A stretch of 57,579 nt of DNA from Deltaproteobacteria bacterium. Its GTDB lineage: Bacteria > Desulfobacterota > Desulfarculia > Adiutricales > Adiutricaceae. Below are positions 18,480 to 27,960 of this stretch, one piece after another (the stretch's first letter is position 1; every line of letters begins with the position of its first letter). Location: positions 1 to 57,579 of the forward strand of contig JAISRZ010000136.1 in the NCBI GenBank assembly GCA_031273455.1, read 5' to 3'. The notes beneath the pieces were generated by a model that saw only the letters and a program-made list of their open reading frames with translations, was not told the DNA's origin and did not search any database. The translations under genes and the position numbers were made by a program.

Positions 18480-19377
18480 AAAGTCTCCCGCAAGCGATAA
18501 ACCTAAAAGGCTAGGACTTTAGGGCTCTAAGGTTTTTAAGGCGAAACTTTAGACGCAATAGGAGCCCTAAGTGAGAGCGAATGGGCTAAAACAAACAGCG
18601 AAGGTGGTTTTCAAAGTTGGATATTGACTTAATTTCGTCAGTTAGAAAATGGCAATCGGCGAGAAAAACCCTAGGGATATAATCATAGGGATAAAACCCT
18701 AGGGATAAAACCCTAGGAATGGAAAATAAGGACCAAAAAGCCCAAAAGCTCTGACCGGAAGACGCGACCTTGGTTTAAGGCTAAACGTCATTAAAGGCGA
18801 GGGTCAGACTCGAAAAGGTCAGAGTGATTTAGTTATTGAATTTTATTATAAATAAAAATTAGTCGCTAGGTTAGACGGAAAAAAGTAACTGGCGTTTCTG
18901 GAAAATATTAGGCTTAAATCAACAAAAGTTTATGGGCCTAATGGTTGATTAGGCTCGGAATATCAATTATAAGGGCCTAAGAAAATAATAATCTAAACTC
19001 GCCTCTAGCGAAGAAAAAAGCCGCTCAGAAAAACGCTAGTCAGAAAAAAAGCTAGGGCTAGGGCAAGGGCTGGCCTAAAGGGCAAGGGCTTAAAGGCCAA
19101 ACTAAAAAGATAGGCTTCTTAATCCAAAAAAAATCTTAAAAAGCTCGAAAACTATGGGCTTAGAGAAGTTAAATGAATAGGCTAAAACAAAAAGGTTAGT
19201 CCCTTAATAATCTAAGTCAATGGGAATCTCAAAATGGCCCTTTACAACGCTAAGAGCGCGGTTAGATAAGTCTATTAGAGAGCGGATATGGTGATTATTT
19301 TTCGATTACGCGATAGGCTAATTATTATCCATAAATTTTGTAGAGCCTTAATATTCAAGGGGAAAAGGGGATAAATC
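18480..19377. other. Gene-free region with a short tandem repeat
   Basis: About 900 bp with no coding frame I can support. A tandem repeat with a 14-bp unit close to CCCTAGGGATAAAA (about four imperfect copies) lies at 18668-18720. The rest is low in recognisable signals. Confidence 0.5.
18668..18720. repeat. 14-bp tandem repeat, about four imperfect copies
   Basis: The unit CCCTAGGGATAAAA recurs with small changes, upstream of nrfA copy 2. Each unit contains the 8-bp palindrome CCCTAGGG or a damaged version. It could bind a protein, but slippage in non-coding DNA explains it equally well. Confidence 0.6.
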
Positions 19378-19406
19378 TTGACACAGTCTTAATTTATGGT
19401 TATAAA
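19378..19406 (+). promoter_or_regulatory. Near-consensus sigma-70 promoter
   Basis: TTGACA at 19378-19383, a 17-bp spacer, and TATAAA at 19401-19406. This is the best promoter match I found in the window. Predicted start is near 19413, immediately before a run of strong hairpins and about 520 bp before the next gene. Confidence 0.65.
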
Positions 19407-19412
19407 TAACTT

Positions 19413-19511
19413 AAACGCTAACTTCGTTTCTAAACGAGGTTAGCTTGGAAAAGCGGTGGGGGATTGGCCTAAAGTCAGCCACCGCGCGAGCGCGCCATTC
19501 ACGATGCGCTC
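19413..19511 (+). ncRNA. Candidate structured non-coding RNA
   Basis: Directly behind the promoter at 19378 lie three consecutive hairpins. H1 is 19417-19444 (arms GCTAACTTCGTTT and AAACGAGGTTAGC, one G-U pair). H2 is 19453-19485 (GCGGTGG/CCACCGC). H3 is 19488-19511 (GAGCGC/GCGCTC). A further hairpin (TTCGGCG/CGCCGAA) lies at 19635-19653. I see no open frame and no T-run, so the 3' end is uncertain. It does not match the 6S, tmRNA, SRP, RNase P or common riboswitch cores I know. It could be an sRNA or a long leader of the pseudopilin gene. Confidence 0.4.
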
Positions 19512-19935
19512 CCCAGACCATCAAGACCATCTAGATCAGCGAAGACGGGCTAGTCTAACTTACAAGCGATATTTCCTCTTAACGCGCCTAAAGGTTATCT
19601 AAAAACTAGCGGATTGAGGCGGTTTTTAACTAACTTCGGCGCGTCTCGCCGAAAGGCTAATCCAGCGTCATTCAAGACCTAAAAAAAATACTCTATTGTT
19701 TGGCCGTTAAGCTTAATCGCGTCATTAGGGGCCCAGCTAAGCTACGCCTATTGGCCATAAGTTTCTAAGATAGAGTTTTATGGGGCCATAAACATAGACG
19801 CTATTTAATAAAAACCAGTTTTTAGCGAAGTTTCTAACCAAGATCTTCGCGACCGCCTTAAGGGACTAAGACCAAGGGCCAAAAAAGGGCCAAAAAGGTC
19901 AATCTCGCCATCCGGTCAAGCTAAGGAAGAGAATA

Positions 19936-20541
19936 GTGGGTCAAGCCGAGTATAAAGAAAGGCGGTTAGCGAGCGCTAAATCCTTAATCAAGGTGATGAC
20001 GGTCATAACCGTTATGGGGGTTTTGGCGGCTTTCTCCTGGCCGTCCGTTAATGGGTATCAACAAACCGCCGCCGTTAAAGAGGCTATCTTAGGCTTAGAG
20101 AAAACCCTGGCCAAAGCCCGGAGCCTGGCCGGGAGAGAGGCCCAGCCCGTCCGGGTGGTCATCAACTGCTCCCGGCCCCAAGGCTACGCGGGTTGTTTCG
20201 TGGACCTAGAGAGGGCGATTATTGAGGGCTCGGAAATCACTGGCTGGCGGGGGGGCGCGGCGGAACGGTTGGTTTTCGACGAGAAATTAACGGTGGTTCG
20301 AAACGATCTAAAGCCTGGATCGGATGGGAAGATAGCGCTAAAAGGCATTCACTGGATCGTCTATAAGCCTCAAGGGGCCACGCGGTCCGAGCCTTTGTTA
20401 TGGGATCTATTTGTCTTTGATGAGACCCAGGAGAGTCAGATTAAAGGCGGTTGGTCGCTCTCCGTGGACCAAAGGTCGGGCCTTACGGCCAGTAATCGGG
20501 AAAAGCTGATCTTCCCTCGGGAAAACGCGCCCAGCTTTTAA
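19936..20541 (+). CDS. Degenerate GspH/FimT-like pseudopilin
   Basis: 201 aa from GTG with AAGGAAGAG about 5-8 nt upstream. The N terminus AKSLIKVMTVITVMGVLAAFSWPSV has the layout of a type IV pilin/pseudopilin transmembrane helix, and the following region (VKEAILGLEKTLAKARSLAGREAQPVRVVI, split here as VKEAILGLEKTLAKARSLA and onward) resembles GspH/FimT. The prepilin-peptidase consensus is damaged: Gly-1 is Ala, Phe+1 is Lys and Glu+5 is Lys. Those residues are needed for cleavage and assembly in characterised pilins. No other secretion or pilus gene adjoins it. It is either a repurposed membrane-anchored protein or a decaying pseudopilin. Confidence 0.55.
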   Translation: MGQAEYKERRLASAKSLIKVMTVITVMGVLAAFSWPSVNGYQQTAAVKEAILGLEKTLAKARSLAGREAQPVRVVINCSRPQGYAGCFVDLERAIIEGSEITGWRGGAAERLVFDEKLTVVRNDLKPGSDGKIALKGIHWIVYKPQGATRSEPLLWDLFVFDETQESQIKGGWSLSVDQRSGLTASNREKLIFPRENAPSF

Positions 20542-20563
20542 GGTTTGACCCTTAAAGGCTGGG
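20530..20563. terminator. Bidirectional hairpin between convergent genes
   Basis: Arms CCCAGCTTTTAAGG (20530-20543) and CCTTAAAGGCTGGG (20550-20563) form a 14-bp stem with one G-U pair and a 6-nt loop. It contains the pseudopilin stop codon and lies 18 bp past the end of the large minus-strand operon, so it can close both. No T-run follows on either strand. Confidence 0.55.
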
Positions 20564-20581
20564 GCGCCTCCGGCTAGCGTC

Positions 20582-21853
20582 TTAACTTAAATCAGGCAAC
20601 AACTGGACAAAGATCTTTTCAAAGAAAGCTTTCTCATCCGTATTGGCTGGTAGAGAGCCCCGGCCAATACCTTCGTGGATATAGGATTTTAAGTGATCTT
20701 TGACTTGGTTGACCCCAGGCATCCACATATACCGCCCCAATTCCCCCACCAGATCGCTAACCTCTCCGGACCAGAGTTTTTGGTCCACCGCCAGTTGGGC
20801 GGCTTTTTCTTTGTTTTCCCCAGTCCAGCGAGCCCCCCGGATTAAGGCCCGGGTGATGGCCGTGGCGGTCTCGGGGTCCTCTTTGACGAACCGACTGTCT
20901 AAAACCACAAAAGACTCAAAGAAGTGATGCTCCGCCGTATGGTGGGCGTGGGGGTTAGCCGCCGAGTGGGAGGCCCCATGCGGGGCTTTCGGTAAACTGG
21001 CTCGGGCGGAAAATATTACCTCGAACCCGTCTAGCCCAGCGACCGGGCTTGGCTGATGGCTAGGGCTAACCGCCGCGCTAGGGGCTTTAGAATGGCCCTT
21101 AGCCGCTTTTTCCTCGGAATGGCTACCTGGGCCCTTAGAGGCGTGGTTCGCTCCCTTAAGGGGAATCTCGGCCGCTTTTTCGGGGTGGCCCGAATGGGCG
21201 GTAATTTGGCCCGCGGGGGGGCTAGGGTCTTTAGCGGCTAAATTCCAGCGAGCCAAGGCTGTGGCCTTGCCGCTAGTTAGAAAGCTTACTAGCTCGTTTT
21301 CCGGGGCGCTGGCCCACTTAACGTCCTTAATGGGGTCTATTCCCTGGCTCTTTAACCGCCGGGCCGCGGCCACCGCTGGCCCGGAAATGGGGTCAACCGT
21401 CACCAAAACGATCTGGCCTTTGGTTAAAGGTAAACCGATTATCTCCAAAAACCCGCTAAAAAGACCCGCCGAGATCACCACTGGGACCCCTTGGCTGGCA
21501 AAGACCAAGGCCGTGGAGTTTAATTCCCCGCCCACCACGCGTTTTTCTTCTATTAAGGTCTTAAAGCTTGGGGGATCGGCGGCGATGGGTTGGACAATCA
21601 GCCCCTCCTCCGCGAAATAGCCTTCCTTAATGGCCGCCTGTAAGGCGATAGCCCCATCAATACTGGTGTAAGCTAACCCGATGGTCTTATCCGCGGCCGC
21701 TAAGGTCGGGTCGCTTAACCCGATAATCAAGGTCAAAAGAAAAAGCCCCAAGCCCAAGCGGAAGAGGTAAGTTTTGGCGCGTCTAGCGGCCAAAAGGACG
21801 AATTTTTCGGACTTTAAGCGATCATTAAAAAAATTTGACATGGCGTTAATCAT
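20582..21853 (-). CDS. ABC transporter substrate-binding protein with histidine-rich insert (SsuA/NMT1-like)
   Basis: 423 aa, the last gene of the operon. A basic N-terminal tail precedes a signal/anchor (about 30-53, ending in LAAADK). IGLAYTSIDGAIALQAAIKEGYFAEEG, shown here only in part as GAIALQAAIKEGYFAEEGL, is the first lobe of an NMT1/SsuA-type periplasmic protein. Between residues 220 and 310 there are thirteen His in two patches (220-266 and 292-310, including HAHHTAEHH) inserted into the second lobe. This is absent from the five other binding proteins in the operon and suggests metal binding or metal-dependent capture. It follows two permease genes that have no ATPase next to them. 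Substrate unknown. Confidence 0.8.
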   Translation of the reverse strand: MINAMSNFFNDRLKSEKFVLLAARRAKTYLFRLGLGLFLLTLIIGLSDPTLAAADKTIGLAYTSIDGAIALQAAIKEGYFAEEGLIVQPIAADPPSFKTLIEEKRVVGGELNSTALVFASQGVPVVISAGLFSGFLEIIGLPLTKGQIVLVTVDPISGPAVAAARRLKSQGIDPIKDVKWASAPENELVSFLTSGKATALARWNLAAKDPSPPAGQITAHSGHPEKAAEIPLKGANHASKGPGSHSEEKAAKGHSKAPSAAVSPSHQPSPVAGLDGFEVIFSARASLPKAPHGASHSAANPHAHHTAEHHFFESFVVLDSRFVKEDPETATAITRALIRGARWTGENKEKAAQLAVDQKLWSGEVSDLVGELGRYMWMPGVNQVKDHLKSYIHEGIGRGSLPANTDEKAFFEKIFVQLLPDLS

Positions 21854-21889
21854 AATAATTACCCATTTCCTTTGATAAGCGGCGAAACT

Positions 21890-22660
21890 TTAGCCGCCGC
21901 TCGGGTTGACTTGGCTCTCTAAGGACAGAAAAATAAGCTTTCGACCCAGCCAATAGAGAAGGCCATCCAAGATCAAGCCTAAAAAAGCGATCACCACCAC
22001 CGCGGCGTACATGCGGTCTAACTGAAAGGCCTCTTGGCTTCTTAAGACTAAAAAGCCTAATCCCCCGGAAGCCCCCATCATTTCCGCGGCGATGAGCATA
22101 AAAAGAGAGTAACCCAAGCTTAAGCGTAAGCCGGTGAAGACGGTGGGGGCCGCGGCTGGCCAGATGATTTTCCTAATGAGCTGGCTGGTCGATAGGCCAA
22201 AGGCCCGGCCGGATTTAATAAGAGAGGAATTGACGTTAGCGGCCCCGTTAAAGGCGCTAAAAAGAGTTGGCCACAAACAGGTCCAAGCCACGATGGCCAC
22301 TTTCGGCGATTCCCCGAGGCCCATAAAAAGAATGATGAGGTGAAACAACAAAAATGGGTTGATCTGGGAGAGGATCTCCAAGGGTAGCTCCACCACGTCG
22401 TTCTGGCTTTTAAAGCGACCGCCTAAGATGAGGCCCAAAGGGGCCCCAATGACGGTGGCCAGGAAAAAACCCAGTAAAGCCCGAAACAAACTTAGCTCTA
22501 TATGGGGCCATAAGGTCCCGATCTTAAACATATGGACAATGGACTCAATGACCGCGCTAAAGGGCGGGAAAAACAAGGGGTCTAGGATCCGAAAGCGGCT
22601 TAAACCCTCCCAAAGGGCCAAAAAAATAGCTAAAGAGATGTACTTATTGACAAATTTCAT
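21890..22660 (-). CDS. ABC transporter permease (SsuC/TauC type)
   Basis: 256 aa, about six membrane segments. The binding-protein-dependent permease (EAA) loop is visible as SGRAFGLSTSQLIRKIIWPAAAP (read in part: RAFGLSTSQLIRKIIWPAA), followed by GLRLSLGYS and EMMGASGGLGFLV, the usual sequence in nitrate/sulfonate/taurine permeases. It lies 36 bp upstream of the His-rich binding protein and 58 bp behind a second permease, so these three form one transporter module. The only ATPase in the operon is at its far upstream end (45000-45887). Confidence 0.88.
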   Translation of the reverse strand: MKFVNKYISLAIFLALWEGLSRFRILDPLFFPPFSAVIESIVHMFKIGTLWPHIELSLFRALLGFFLATVIGAPLGLILGGRFKSQNDVVELPLEILSQINPFLLFHLIILFMGLGESPKVAIVAWTCLWPTLFSAFNGAANVNSSLIKSGRAFGLSTSQLIRKIIWPAAAPTVFTGLRLSLGYSLFMLIAAEMMGASGGLGFLVLRSQEAFQLDRMYAAVVVIAFLGLILDGLLYWLGRKLIFLSLESQVNPSGG

Positions 22661-22718
22661 GACAAGGCTTTATCCCGTTTTTATCGCGGAAGAAGGGAAA
22701 AAGTGAGGCGGAGGATCG

Positions 22719-23783
22719 CTATTTGTACCAGATCCGGTATTCCGGGGTCAGGGTGGAATCAATCAATAAGTTCTCGGCCCGAAAGATCTGGATTAACCCC
22801 AAGGCCATGATGAGGATAAAGATAAGACACCAAGCGTAGGCCACGGACTTTTTCACGGGTTTGGGGGCCGTGTCGCTAAACTGGAGCCAAGTGGGGGCTA
22901 AAGCTTCGCTCCAAGAGAGTAAACCCCGTCTAATAACCACCAAAAAGCGGTTGATTAAGACCCCTAAGACCACCACGCAGATCCCGGCCCCGTAGATCCG
23001 GTCGGTTTGGTAGGAGGCCCCGGAATTGTGGATTATCCAACCTAAGCCAGCGGTGGCCCCGGTCATCTCGGCGGCGATGAGGATAAAGAAGGACATTTCC
23101 ACGCCAACGCGGATCCCGTTAAAAATGGCCGGAATAGCCGCGGGGAGGCAGACCCGCCAAAAGGCGGTTAGGGAGCCGCAGTTCAGGGAGCGGGCGGTTT
23201 TTAGAAGCTGAGGGTCAACGCTCCGAAAGGCGCTTTGCCCGTTAAAGAAAATGGGCCACAGGGAGACCCAAGCCAAGACGGCGATTTTAGGGGCCTCGCC
23301 TAAGCCAAAAAAGACCACAAAGACTGGAAATAAGCAGTAAGGGTTAATGAGCCCAAAGACTTGGAGAAGAGCGTTAACCCGGACCGCGACTTTAGGTAAA
23401 AGCCGACCCAAAAGGAAGGCCAAGGGGACGGCCACGGTGAGGCCAATTAAGAGCCCTAAAACCACCCGGGTTAAAGAAATCATGATGTGGAGCCCCAGGT
23501 GGATGTTCCGCCACATCTCCACAATGGCCTTAATGGAGGTCGATAGCGAGGGGACAATGGTCTGGTCCACCCAATGGGCTTGGCCCGATAATTCCCAGAA
23601 ACCTAAAAACAAGGCCAATAGTCCGTAACGCCGGATTATGGCTTTGACGTTCCCCCCAGAAAAGACCCTATCGCCTGGGGCGCTCGCCTTATCTGGGCTA
23701 AGGGCCGGAATAGCGGCTGGATAAAGAGTTTCCGCGGCTTTCATGGCGACGTCGTCTCTATTGGCTGGGTCAGAGTTGGCCAA
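22719..23783 (-). CDS. ABC transporter permease (SsuC/TauC type) with extended termini
   Basis: 354 aa, longer than the usual 250-270. A polar N-terminal stretch of about 50 residues precedes the permease core. The core contains the EAA loop (TARSLNCGSLTAFWRVCLP) and EMTGATAGLGWII. About 65 further residues include an extra hydrophobic helix (YAWCLIFILIMALGLIQIF). The listed start is TTG; an ATG at 23744 (13 codons in) is an alternative, and neither has a strong ribosome site. It pairs with the downstream permease as a heteromeric channel. The additional C-terminal helix is not typical of the family. Confidence 0.85.
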   Translation of the reverse strand: MANSDPANRDDVAMKAAETLYPAAIPALSPDKASAPGDRVFSGGNVKAIIRRYGLLALFLGFWELSGQAHWVDQTIVPSLSTSIKAIVEMWRNIHLGLHIMISLTRVVLGLLIGLTVAVPLAFLLGRLLPKVAVRVNALLQVFGLINPYCLFPVFVVFFGLGEAPKIAVLAWVSLWPIFFNGQSAFRSVDPQLLKTARSLNCGSLTAFWRVCLPAAIPAIFNGIRVGVEMSFFILIAAEMTGATAGLGWIIHNSGASYQTDRIYGAGICVVVLGVLINRFLVVIRRGLLSWSEALAPTWLQFSDTAPKPVKKSVAYAWCLIFILIMALGLIQIFRAENLLIDSTLTPEYRIWYK

Positions 23784-23857
23784 AAATTGGAGTCTTTAAA
23801 AACTAAATTAATCATATAATTTTATAATTTACGCTATATTTAAAGTTATTAAAAAAA

Positions 23858-25285
23858 TTAATTAGCCCCAAAAAGCCTTAAATTATCCGGTCGCCCGTCT
23901 TTGGGGAGCTTCCGCATAACCAAAGAGGCGGTCAAAATGATTAGGCCCACCACAAAAAAGGCTTTTTGGAAAATGGAGTCGCTGGGTAAATCGGCCCGAA
24001 AGGCCCCGCCCTGGTCGATTAAGGCGAATAATCCGAGTAAAGCCGCTCCCATGGCCACGCCGCTATTGGAGCAGATCTGGATGACCACCGACAAAAGGCT
24101 GTTGCCCGGCCCAGCCTTATGGTGACCTAAATCAATGAGGATTAAAGAGTTAAGGGCCGTGAACTGCATACTGTTGATGGCCCCGTAAATCATAAAAATG
24201 GTGATTAAATACCAGTAGGCGGTGTGGACCCCAATAAGGGAAAAGGAGCTGATAATTAAACCCAAGGAAATGGTGTTAACGAGCAAAAATCGCCGAAAAC
24301 CGGCCTTGGGCAGTAAGATAGTGATAATCCTTTTGCCGATTATGGAGCCCACGGCCTGGGGGAGCATAAATAACCCAGCCCTAACCGGGCTAAAGCCTAA
24401 AGCCAGTTGCAAAAATATGGGGATCATAAAAGGCATGGCCCCGGAGCCGACTCTAGAGCAAAGGTTCCCGCAGATGCCGGTGAAAAATCCCGGTTTTTCG
24501 AAGATGGAGACCTGAAACAAGGCCCCCCGCCTTTTGGCTAAACCCAACCAATAAAAGAGCATTAAGGTTAGGCCAAAGCTAATGACCAAGACGTTACGCT
24601 CCCAGCCGTTGGCGGGGGCCCTTTCCAAACCCAAAGAGAGGATAGCCACCGAAGCGCTAAAAACAATGAACCCTAAGTAATCAAAGGACTCTAAGTTATT
24701 TTCCCGTAAATCGGGCATATACTTTAGGGCCAGCCAGAACCCGAAAAAACCAAAGGGCAGGTTAATGATAAAGATCCAGTGCCAGGAGGCGTATTCCACG
24801 AAAAAGCCCCCGGCCAAAGGCCCGCAAACTGGGCCCAGTAAGGAGGGGACGCTAACGAAGCTTAAAACCCGGATAAGATCGGTCCGGTCATAGGATTTAA
24901 CCACCGCCAAGCGCCCGACTGGCACGAGTAGAGCCCCGCCCAAGCCCTGAAGGACGCGGGAGAGGACCAAGGCCTTAAGCGTCCCCGATAAGGCGCAGGC
25001 TAATGACCCTAAGCTAAAGATGATGATGGCTAGGCAAAAGATCCGCCGAATGCCAAAGCGGTCGGCCAGCCAGCCGGAGATGGGGATAAATAGAGCCGTG
25101 GTTAATAGGTAGGCGATAACCACTGATTGCATTTGGAGGGGGTTAACTTTTAAAGCTATGGCCATCTTCGGGATAGCGTTGTTTAAAACGCTACCGTCGA
25201 TGGATTGCATAAAAAAGGAAACCCCCACTATCCAAGGCATGGCGTTGGAGATCGGGGTGTTTACGCTGTCGCCGCTATTCGCCAT
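23858..25285 (-). CDS. MFS drug/solute exporter, DHA2 (EmrB) family
   Basis: 475 aa with the hydrophobicity expected of about 14 helices. SIDGSVLNNAIPKMA in helix 1 is the DHA2 signature, LADRFGIRR is MFS motif A and VLQGLGGALLVPVGR is the motif B/C region. These transporters export small molecules with proton antiport. It sits inside the operon between cysK and the distal permeases, 109 bp after cysK. It could expel a product or a toxic intermediate of the reductase pathway; that is inference. The start ATG has AAGGTC close upstream. Confidence 0.88.
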   Translation of the reverse strand: MANSGDSVNTPISNAMPWIVGVSFFMQSIDGSVLNNAIPKMAIALKVNPLQMQSVVIAYLLTTALFIPISGWLADRFGIRRIFCLAIIIFSLGSLACALSGTLKALVLSRVLQGLGGALLVPVGRLAVVKSYDRTDLIRVLSFVSVPSLLGPVCGPLAGGFFVEYASWHWIFIINLPFGFFGFWLALKYMPDLRENNLESFDYLGFIVFSASVAILSLGLERAPANGWERNVLVISFGLTLMLFYWLGLAKRRGALFQVSIFEKPGFFTGICGNLCSRVGSGAMPFMIPIFLQLALGFSPVRAGLFMLPQAVGSIIGKRIITILLPKAGFRRFLLVNTISLGLIISSFSLIGVHTAYWYLITIFMIYGAINSMQFTALNSLILIDLGHHKAGPGNSLLSVVIQICSNSGVAMGAALLGLFALIDQGGAFRADLPSDSIFQKAFFVVGLIILTASLVMRKLPKDGRPDNLRLFGAN

Positions 25286-25394
25286 TGACCTTATCTATGG
25301 CTTTGACGCGGGCGCGTCAAAGCTAGGTTAGTTGTTAGTTGGCCTTTAACCAACGAAAAAAACAACATTAGAGGGAAAAAATATTAAGTGTGGT

Positions 25395-26357
25395 CTAAAC
25401 CCAGTATTTACTTCCGGTGTCGTCTAGTTCTTTAAATAAGACCGTGGAAAGGTACCGTTCGCCAGTGTCCGGCAAAATGACCACGATGGTTTTCTGGGCG
25501 TTTTCCGGGCGCAAGGCGATTTTAGTGGCCGCGAAAGCCGCGGCCCCGGAGGAGATGCCGACCAGTAACCCCTCGGTCCGGGCCAAGACCCGGGCCGTGT
25601 CCACGGCCTCATCGTTTTTGACCTTAAAGATCTCGTCCACGACCGCCAAATCCAAGACCTGGGGGGCGAACCCCGCCCCAATCCCTTGGATGAGGTGCGG
25701 CCCAGCCACGCCGCCCGATAAAACCGCCGAGTCCCAAGGTTCCACGGCGATGATTTTGACCGACTCTTTTTTCTCCTTTAGGGCCTGGCCCACCCCGGTG
25801 ATGGTCCCGCCGGTCCCCACGCCGCCCACAAAGATGTCCACTTGGCCCTCGGTGTCGCGCCAAACCTCCTCAGCGGTGGTGGCCCGGTGGATGGCCGGGT
25901 TGGCGGGGTTATTGAACTGCTGGAGGATGATGGAGTTGGGGACCGAGGTGGTTAGCTCCTCCGCTTTCCGAATGGCCCCTTTCATGCCGTCCGCGCCCGG
26001 GGTTAAGACTAATTCCGCCCCTAAGGCCTTAAGTAAGGCCCGCCGCTCTAAGCTCATGGTCTCGGGCATGGTCAAGACGATCCGATACCCCCGGGCCGCG
26101 GCCACAAAGGCCAGGCCAATACCGGTGTTCCCGCTGGTGGGCTCGATAATGACCGAGTCCTTTTTTAAGAGGCCCTTTTCCTCAGCGTCTAAGATCATGG
26201 ACAAAGCGATCCGGTCCTTAACGCTTCCCGCCGGGTTAAAGTACTCCAGCTTAAACAGAAGGTCAGAATTGACCTTGGCCAGCTGAAGGAAGTTTTTGGG
26301 CCTTAGGAGTGGGGTGTCGCCTATTAGGTCAGTTAGGCTGTCAACGGCTTTACTCAT
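25395..26357 (-). CDS. cysK: Cysteine synthase (O-acetylserine sulfhydrylase)
   Basis: 320 aa. The PLP lysine is K47 in [10 protein letters not shown], the substrate loop TSGNTG is at 74-79, the phosphate-binding GTGGTITG lies near 180, and the PLP-ring Ser is in [17 protein letters not shown] closes the protein, all as in CysK/CysM. It makes cysteine from O-acetylserine and sulfide. Its start overlaps the end of the nifD-like gene by 4 nt (ATGA), with AAGGAG about 9 nt upstream, so its production is coupled to the nitrogenase-like protein. That suggests the operon's reductase releases sulfide that is fixed on the spot. A homologue acting on another nucleophile cannot be excluded. Confidence 0.93.
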   Translation of the reverse strand: MSKAVDSLTDLIGDTPLLRPKNFLQLAKVNSDLLFKLEYFNPAGSVKDRIALSMILDAEEKGLLKKDSVIIEPTSGNTGIGLAFVAAARGYRIVLTMPETMSLERRALLKALGAELVLTPGADGMKGAIRKAEELTTSVPNSIILQQFNNPANPAIHRATTAEEVWRDTEGQVDIFVGGVGTGGTITGVGQALKEKKESVKIIAVEPWDSAVLSGGVAGPHLIQGIGAGFAPQVLDLAVVDEIFKVKNDEAVDTARVLARTEGLLVGISSGAAAFAATKIALRPENAQKTIVVILPDTGERYLSTVLFKELDDTGSKYWV

Positions 26358-27931
26358 AGAACGGAACTCCTTAAGGTCTCCTCGTTGGGGATTTCTTTAA
26401 TGTTGTTTTTCGGGTCGCTGTCGTACCACTTTTGTTTAAAGGGCAAGGTGACGTTGGCCGCGACTTTTTTAGCGAGGTTGGTGTTCAGTAAGGCCCGGGC
26501 CGCTTTTCTAGCCAGTTCGTAAGCCCCGGAGTAGCCCATATGGTTTTGCGACTGACCGTAAAGGGGGATGGTCGGGATGCCTAACCGTAAAACCCAGCCA
26601 TTAGCCCCGCCATGACCAACGTAAAGGTCAGGCTTTAACCTTTTTAAGTAGACGATTTCCTCGGCCGGTTGCCCCGCGGCCACGGCCACGGCGGTTTCCG
26701 GGTCCTCAATGTCATCCAGCATGGGGATGGCGAACCGGTCAAAGTTATGGGGCTTTAGACCTAAGACCTTCATGCCCAAAGACTGGAAAAACTCGGCCGT
26801 GGTGAAGATGCGGGTCTCCCCGCCGCCCACCCACAGAGATTTTCCGGCTAAGGTCTTTTTAAAGGGCTCCACGGCCTCTAGTAACTGGTTGGTCTCCAAC
26901 TCAATGAGCTTTTCCGTTTCGGTTTCGAGGCTCAAAGCCTTGCCGATGGCCCTTAACCATTGGTTGGTGTTTTTAAGGCCAATGGGCAAGGTGTCAATGA
27001 CGTAGGGGGTCCCAAAGCGCTCTTTTAAGTGGCCCACTAAGTAATCATCGTGGGTGGCGCAGATACTGATGTTTAAAGCGGCCTCCCCCATGCGGGCGAT
27101 CTCATCGATATTCCCATAAAGGGGCAAAACGTTAACTTTTAGGCCCAAAGAGCTTAAGATCCGGGATAACTCCACCTCATCGCCGTAGCTCGTGGAGCCA
27201 ACGTTTAGTAAGTTGACGGTCCGGCTGTTCTCCCGCCGGATCTTCTCCAGCCGAGCCTCTTCCTCCTTGGAGCCAGTTAAAACCGAAGCGAGCCGTAAGG
27301 GCGGATCCACCAGTTTTTTTAATAAACCGTGGTAAGCGGCGTCGTAACCGCTGGCCACAAACCGGCTCCGAAAGCCCTCGCAGTGGACCGGGACGAGCTT
27401 GGCCGAAACCTCGGGGGTCAGCTCATCGACCAAAGAGTCAATGTCATCGCCAATGATCCCGGGAACGCAGCTATTGCCAATGACGATAACGTCCGGGCGG
27501 TATTCCCTTTCGGCGTATAAAATGGCGTTTTTGAGCTTTTCCACGCCCCCGCCAATGACGTCGGCCTCGTTTAAGTTGGTGTGGATCCAGATAACGTCGT
27601 TGGCGGGTTTCCCCTTTAAGGCCCTGGAGGTCTTATTGAATCCGGCGAGTCCAATGTTATTGGAGGCGCAGCCAAGGGGCCCGTGGATAATGGTGACCAC
27701 GTTTTGGAAGGTCCGAACGATGCCCAAAGCCAAGATGAGTTGGCAGCCAATGCCTTGGGAGAAGTACCGGCTATTGAACTTGGCGCAGCCTTGGCCTAAA
27801 GCCCGTTTTAACGAGTGACAAGAGCCCAAAAAGGCGTTGGTGGGCTCAATGCGAGTGTCCCGGGTCGGGGGCTCAGTGGCCGAGGTGTAGTTATAAACCA
27901 GACCCTCAGTCAAATTATTATTATCGGCCAT
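26354..27931 (-). CDS. Nitrogenase component 1 alpha-like protein (NifD-like, not canonical)
   Basis: 525 aa of the NifD/NifE superfamily. The three alpha-side P-cluster cysteines align by eye: C63 (GIGC), C88 (HGPLGC) and C155 ([12 protein letters not shown]), spaced almost exactly as Cys62/88/154 of A. vinelandii NifD. C291 ([10 protein letters not shown]) matches the cofactor ligand Cys275. In contrast, the position of His442 appears to be Tyr458 (GIPTIPLY). In the CEGFR region (184-188), Gln191 and His195 are replaced by Val and Tyr, and Arg96 by Ala. The protein should therefore hold a P-cluster and perhaps a different cofactor, but is unlikely to reduce N2. It is 29 bp downstream of a NifK-like gene and overlaps cysK. 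No nifH, nifB, nifE or nifN is in the window. Confidence 0.85.
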   Translation of the reverse strand: MADNNNLTEGLVYNYTSATEPPTRDTRIEPTNAFLGSCHSLKRALGQGCAKFNSRYFSQGIGCQLILALGIVRTFQNVVTIIHGPLGCASNNIGLAGFNKTSRALKGKPANDVIWIHTNLNEADVIGGGVEKLKNAILYAEREYRPDVIVIGNSCVPGIIGDDIDSLVDELTPEVSAKLVPVHCEGFRSRFVASGYDAAYHGLLKKLVDPPLRLASVLTGSKEEEARLEKIRRENSRTVNLLNVGSTSYGDEVELSRILSSLGLKVNVLPLYGNIDEIARMGEAALNISICATHDDYLVGHLKERFGTPYVIDTLPIGLKNTNQWLRAIGKALSLETETEKLIELETNQLLEAVEPFKKTLAGKSLWVGGGETRIFTTAEFFQSLGMKVLGLKPHNFDRFAIPMLDDIEDPETAVAVAAGQPAEEIVYLKRLKPDLYVGHGGANGWVLRLGIPTIPLYGQSQNHMGYSGAYELARKAARALLNTNLAKKVAANVTLPFKQKWYDSDPKNNIKEIPNEETLRSSVL

Positions 27932-27960
27932 AGAAAGATCCTTTCTTTGGGTTATTAAGG

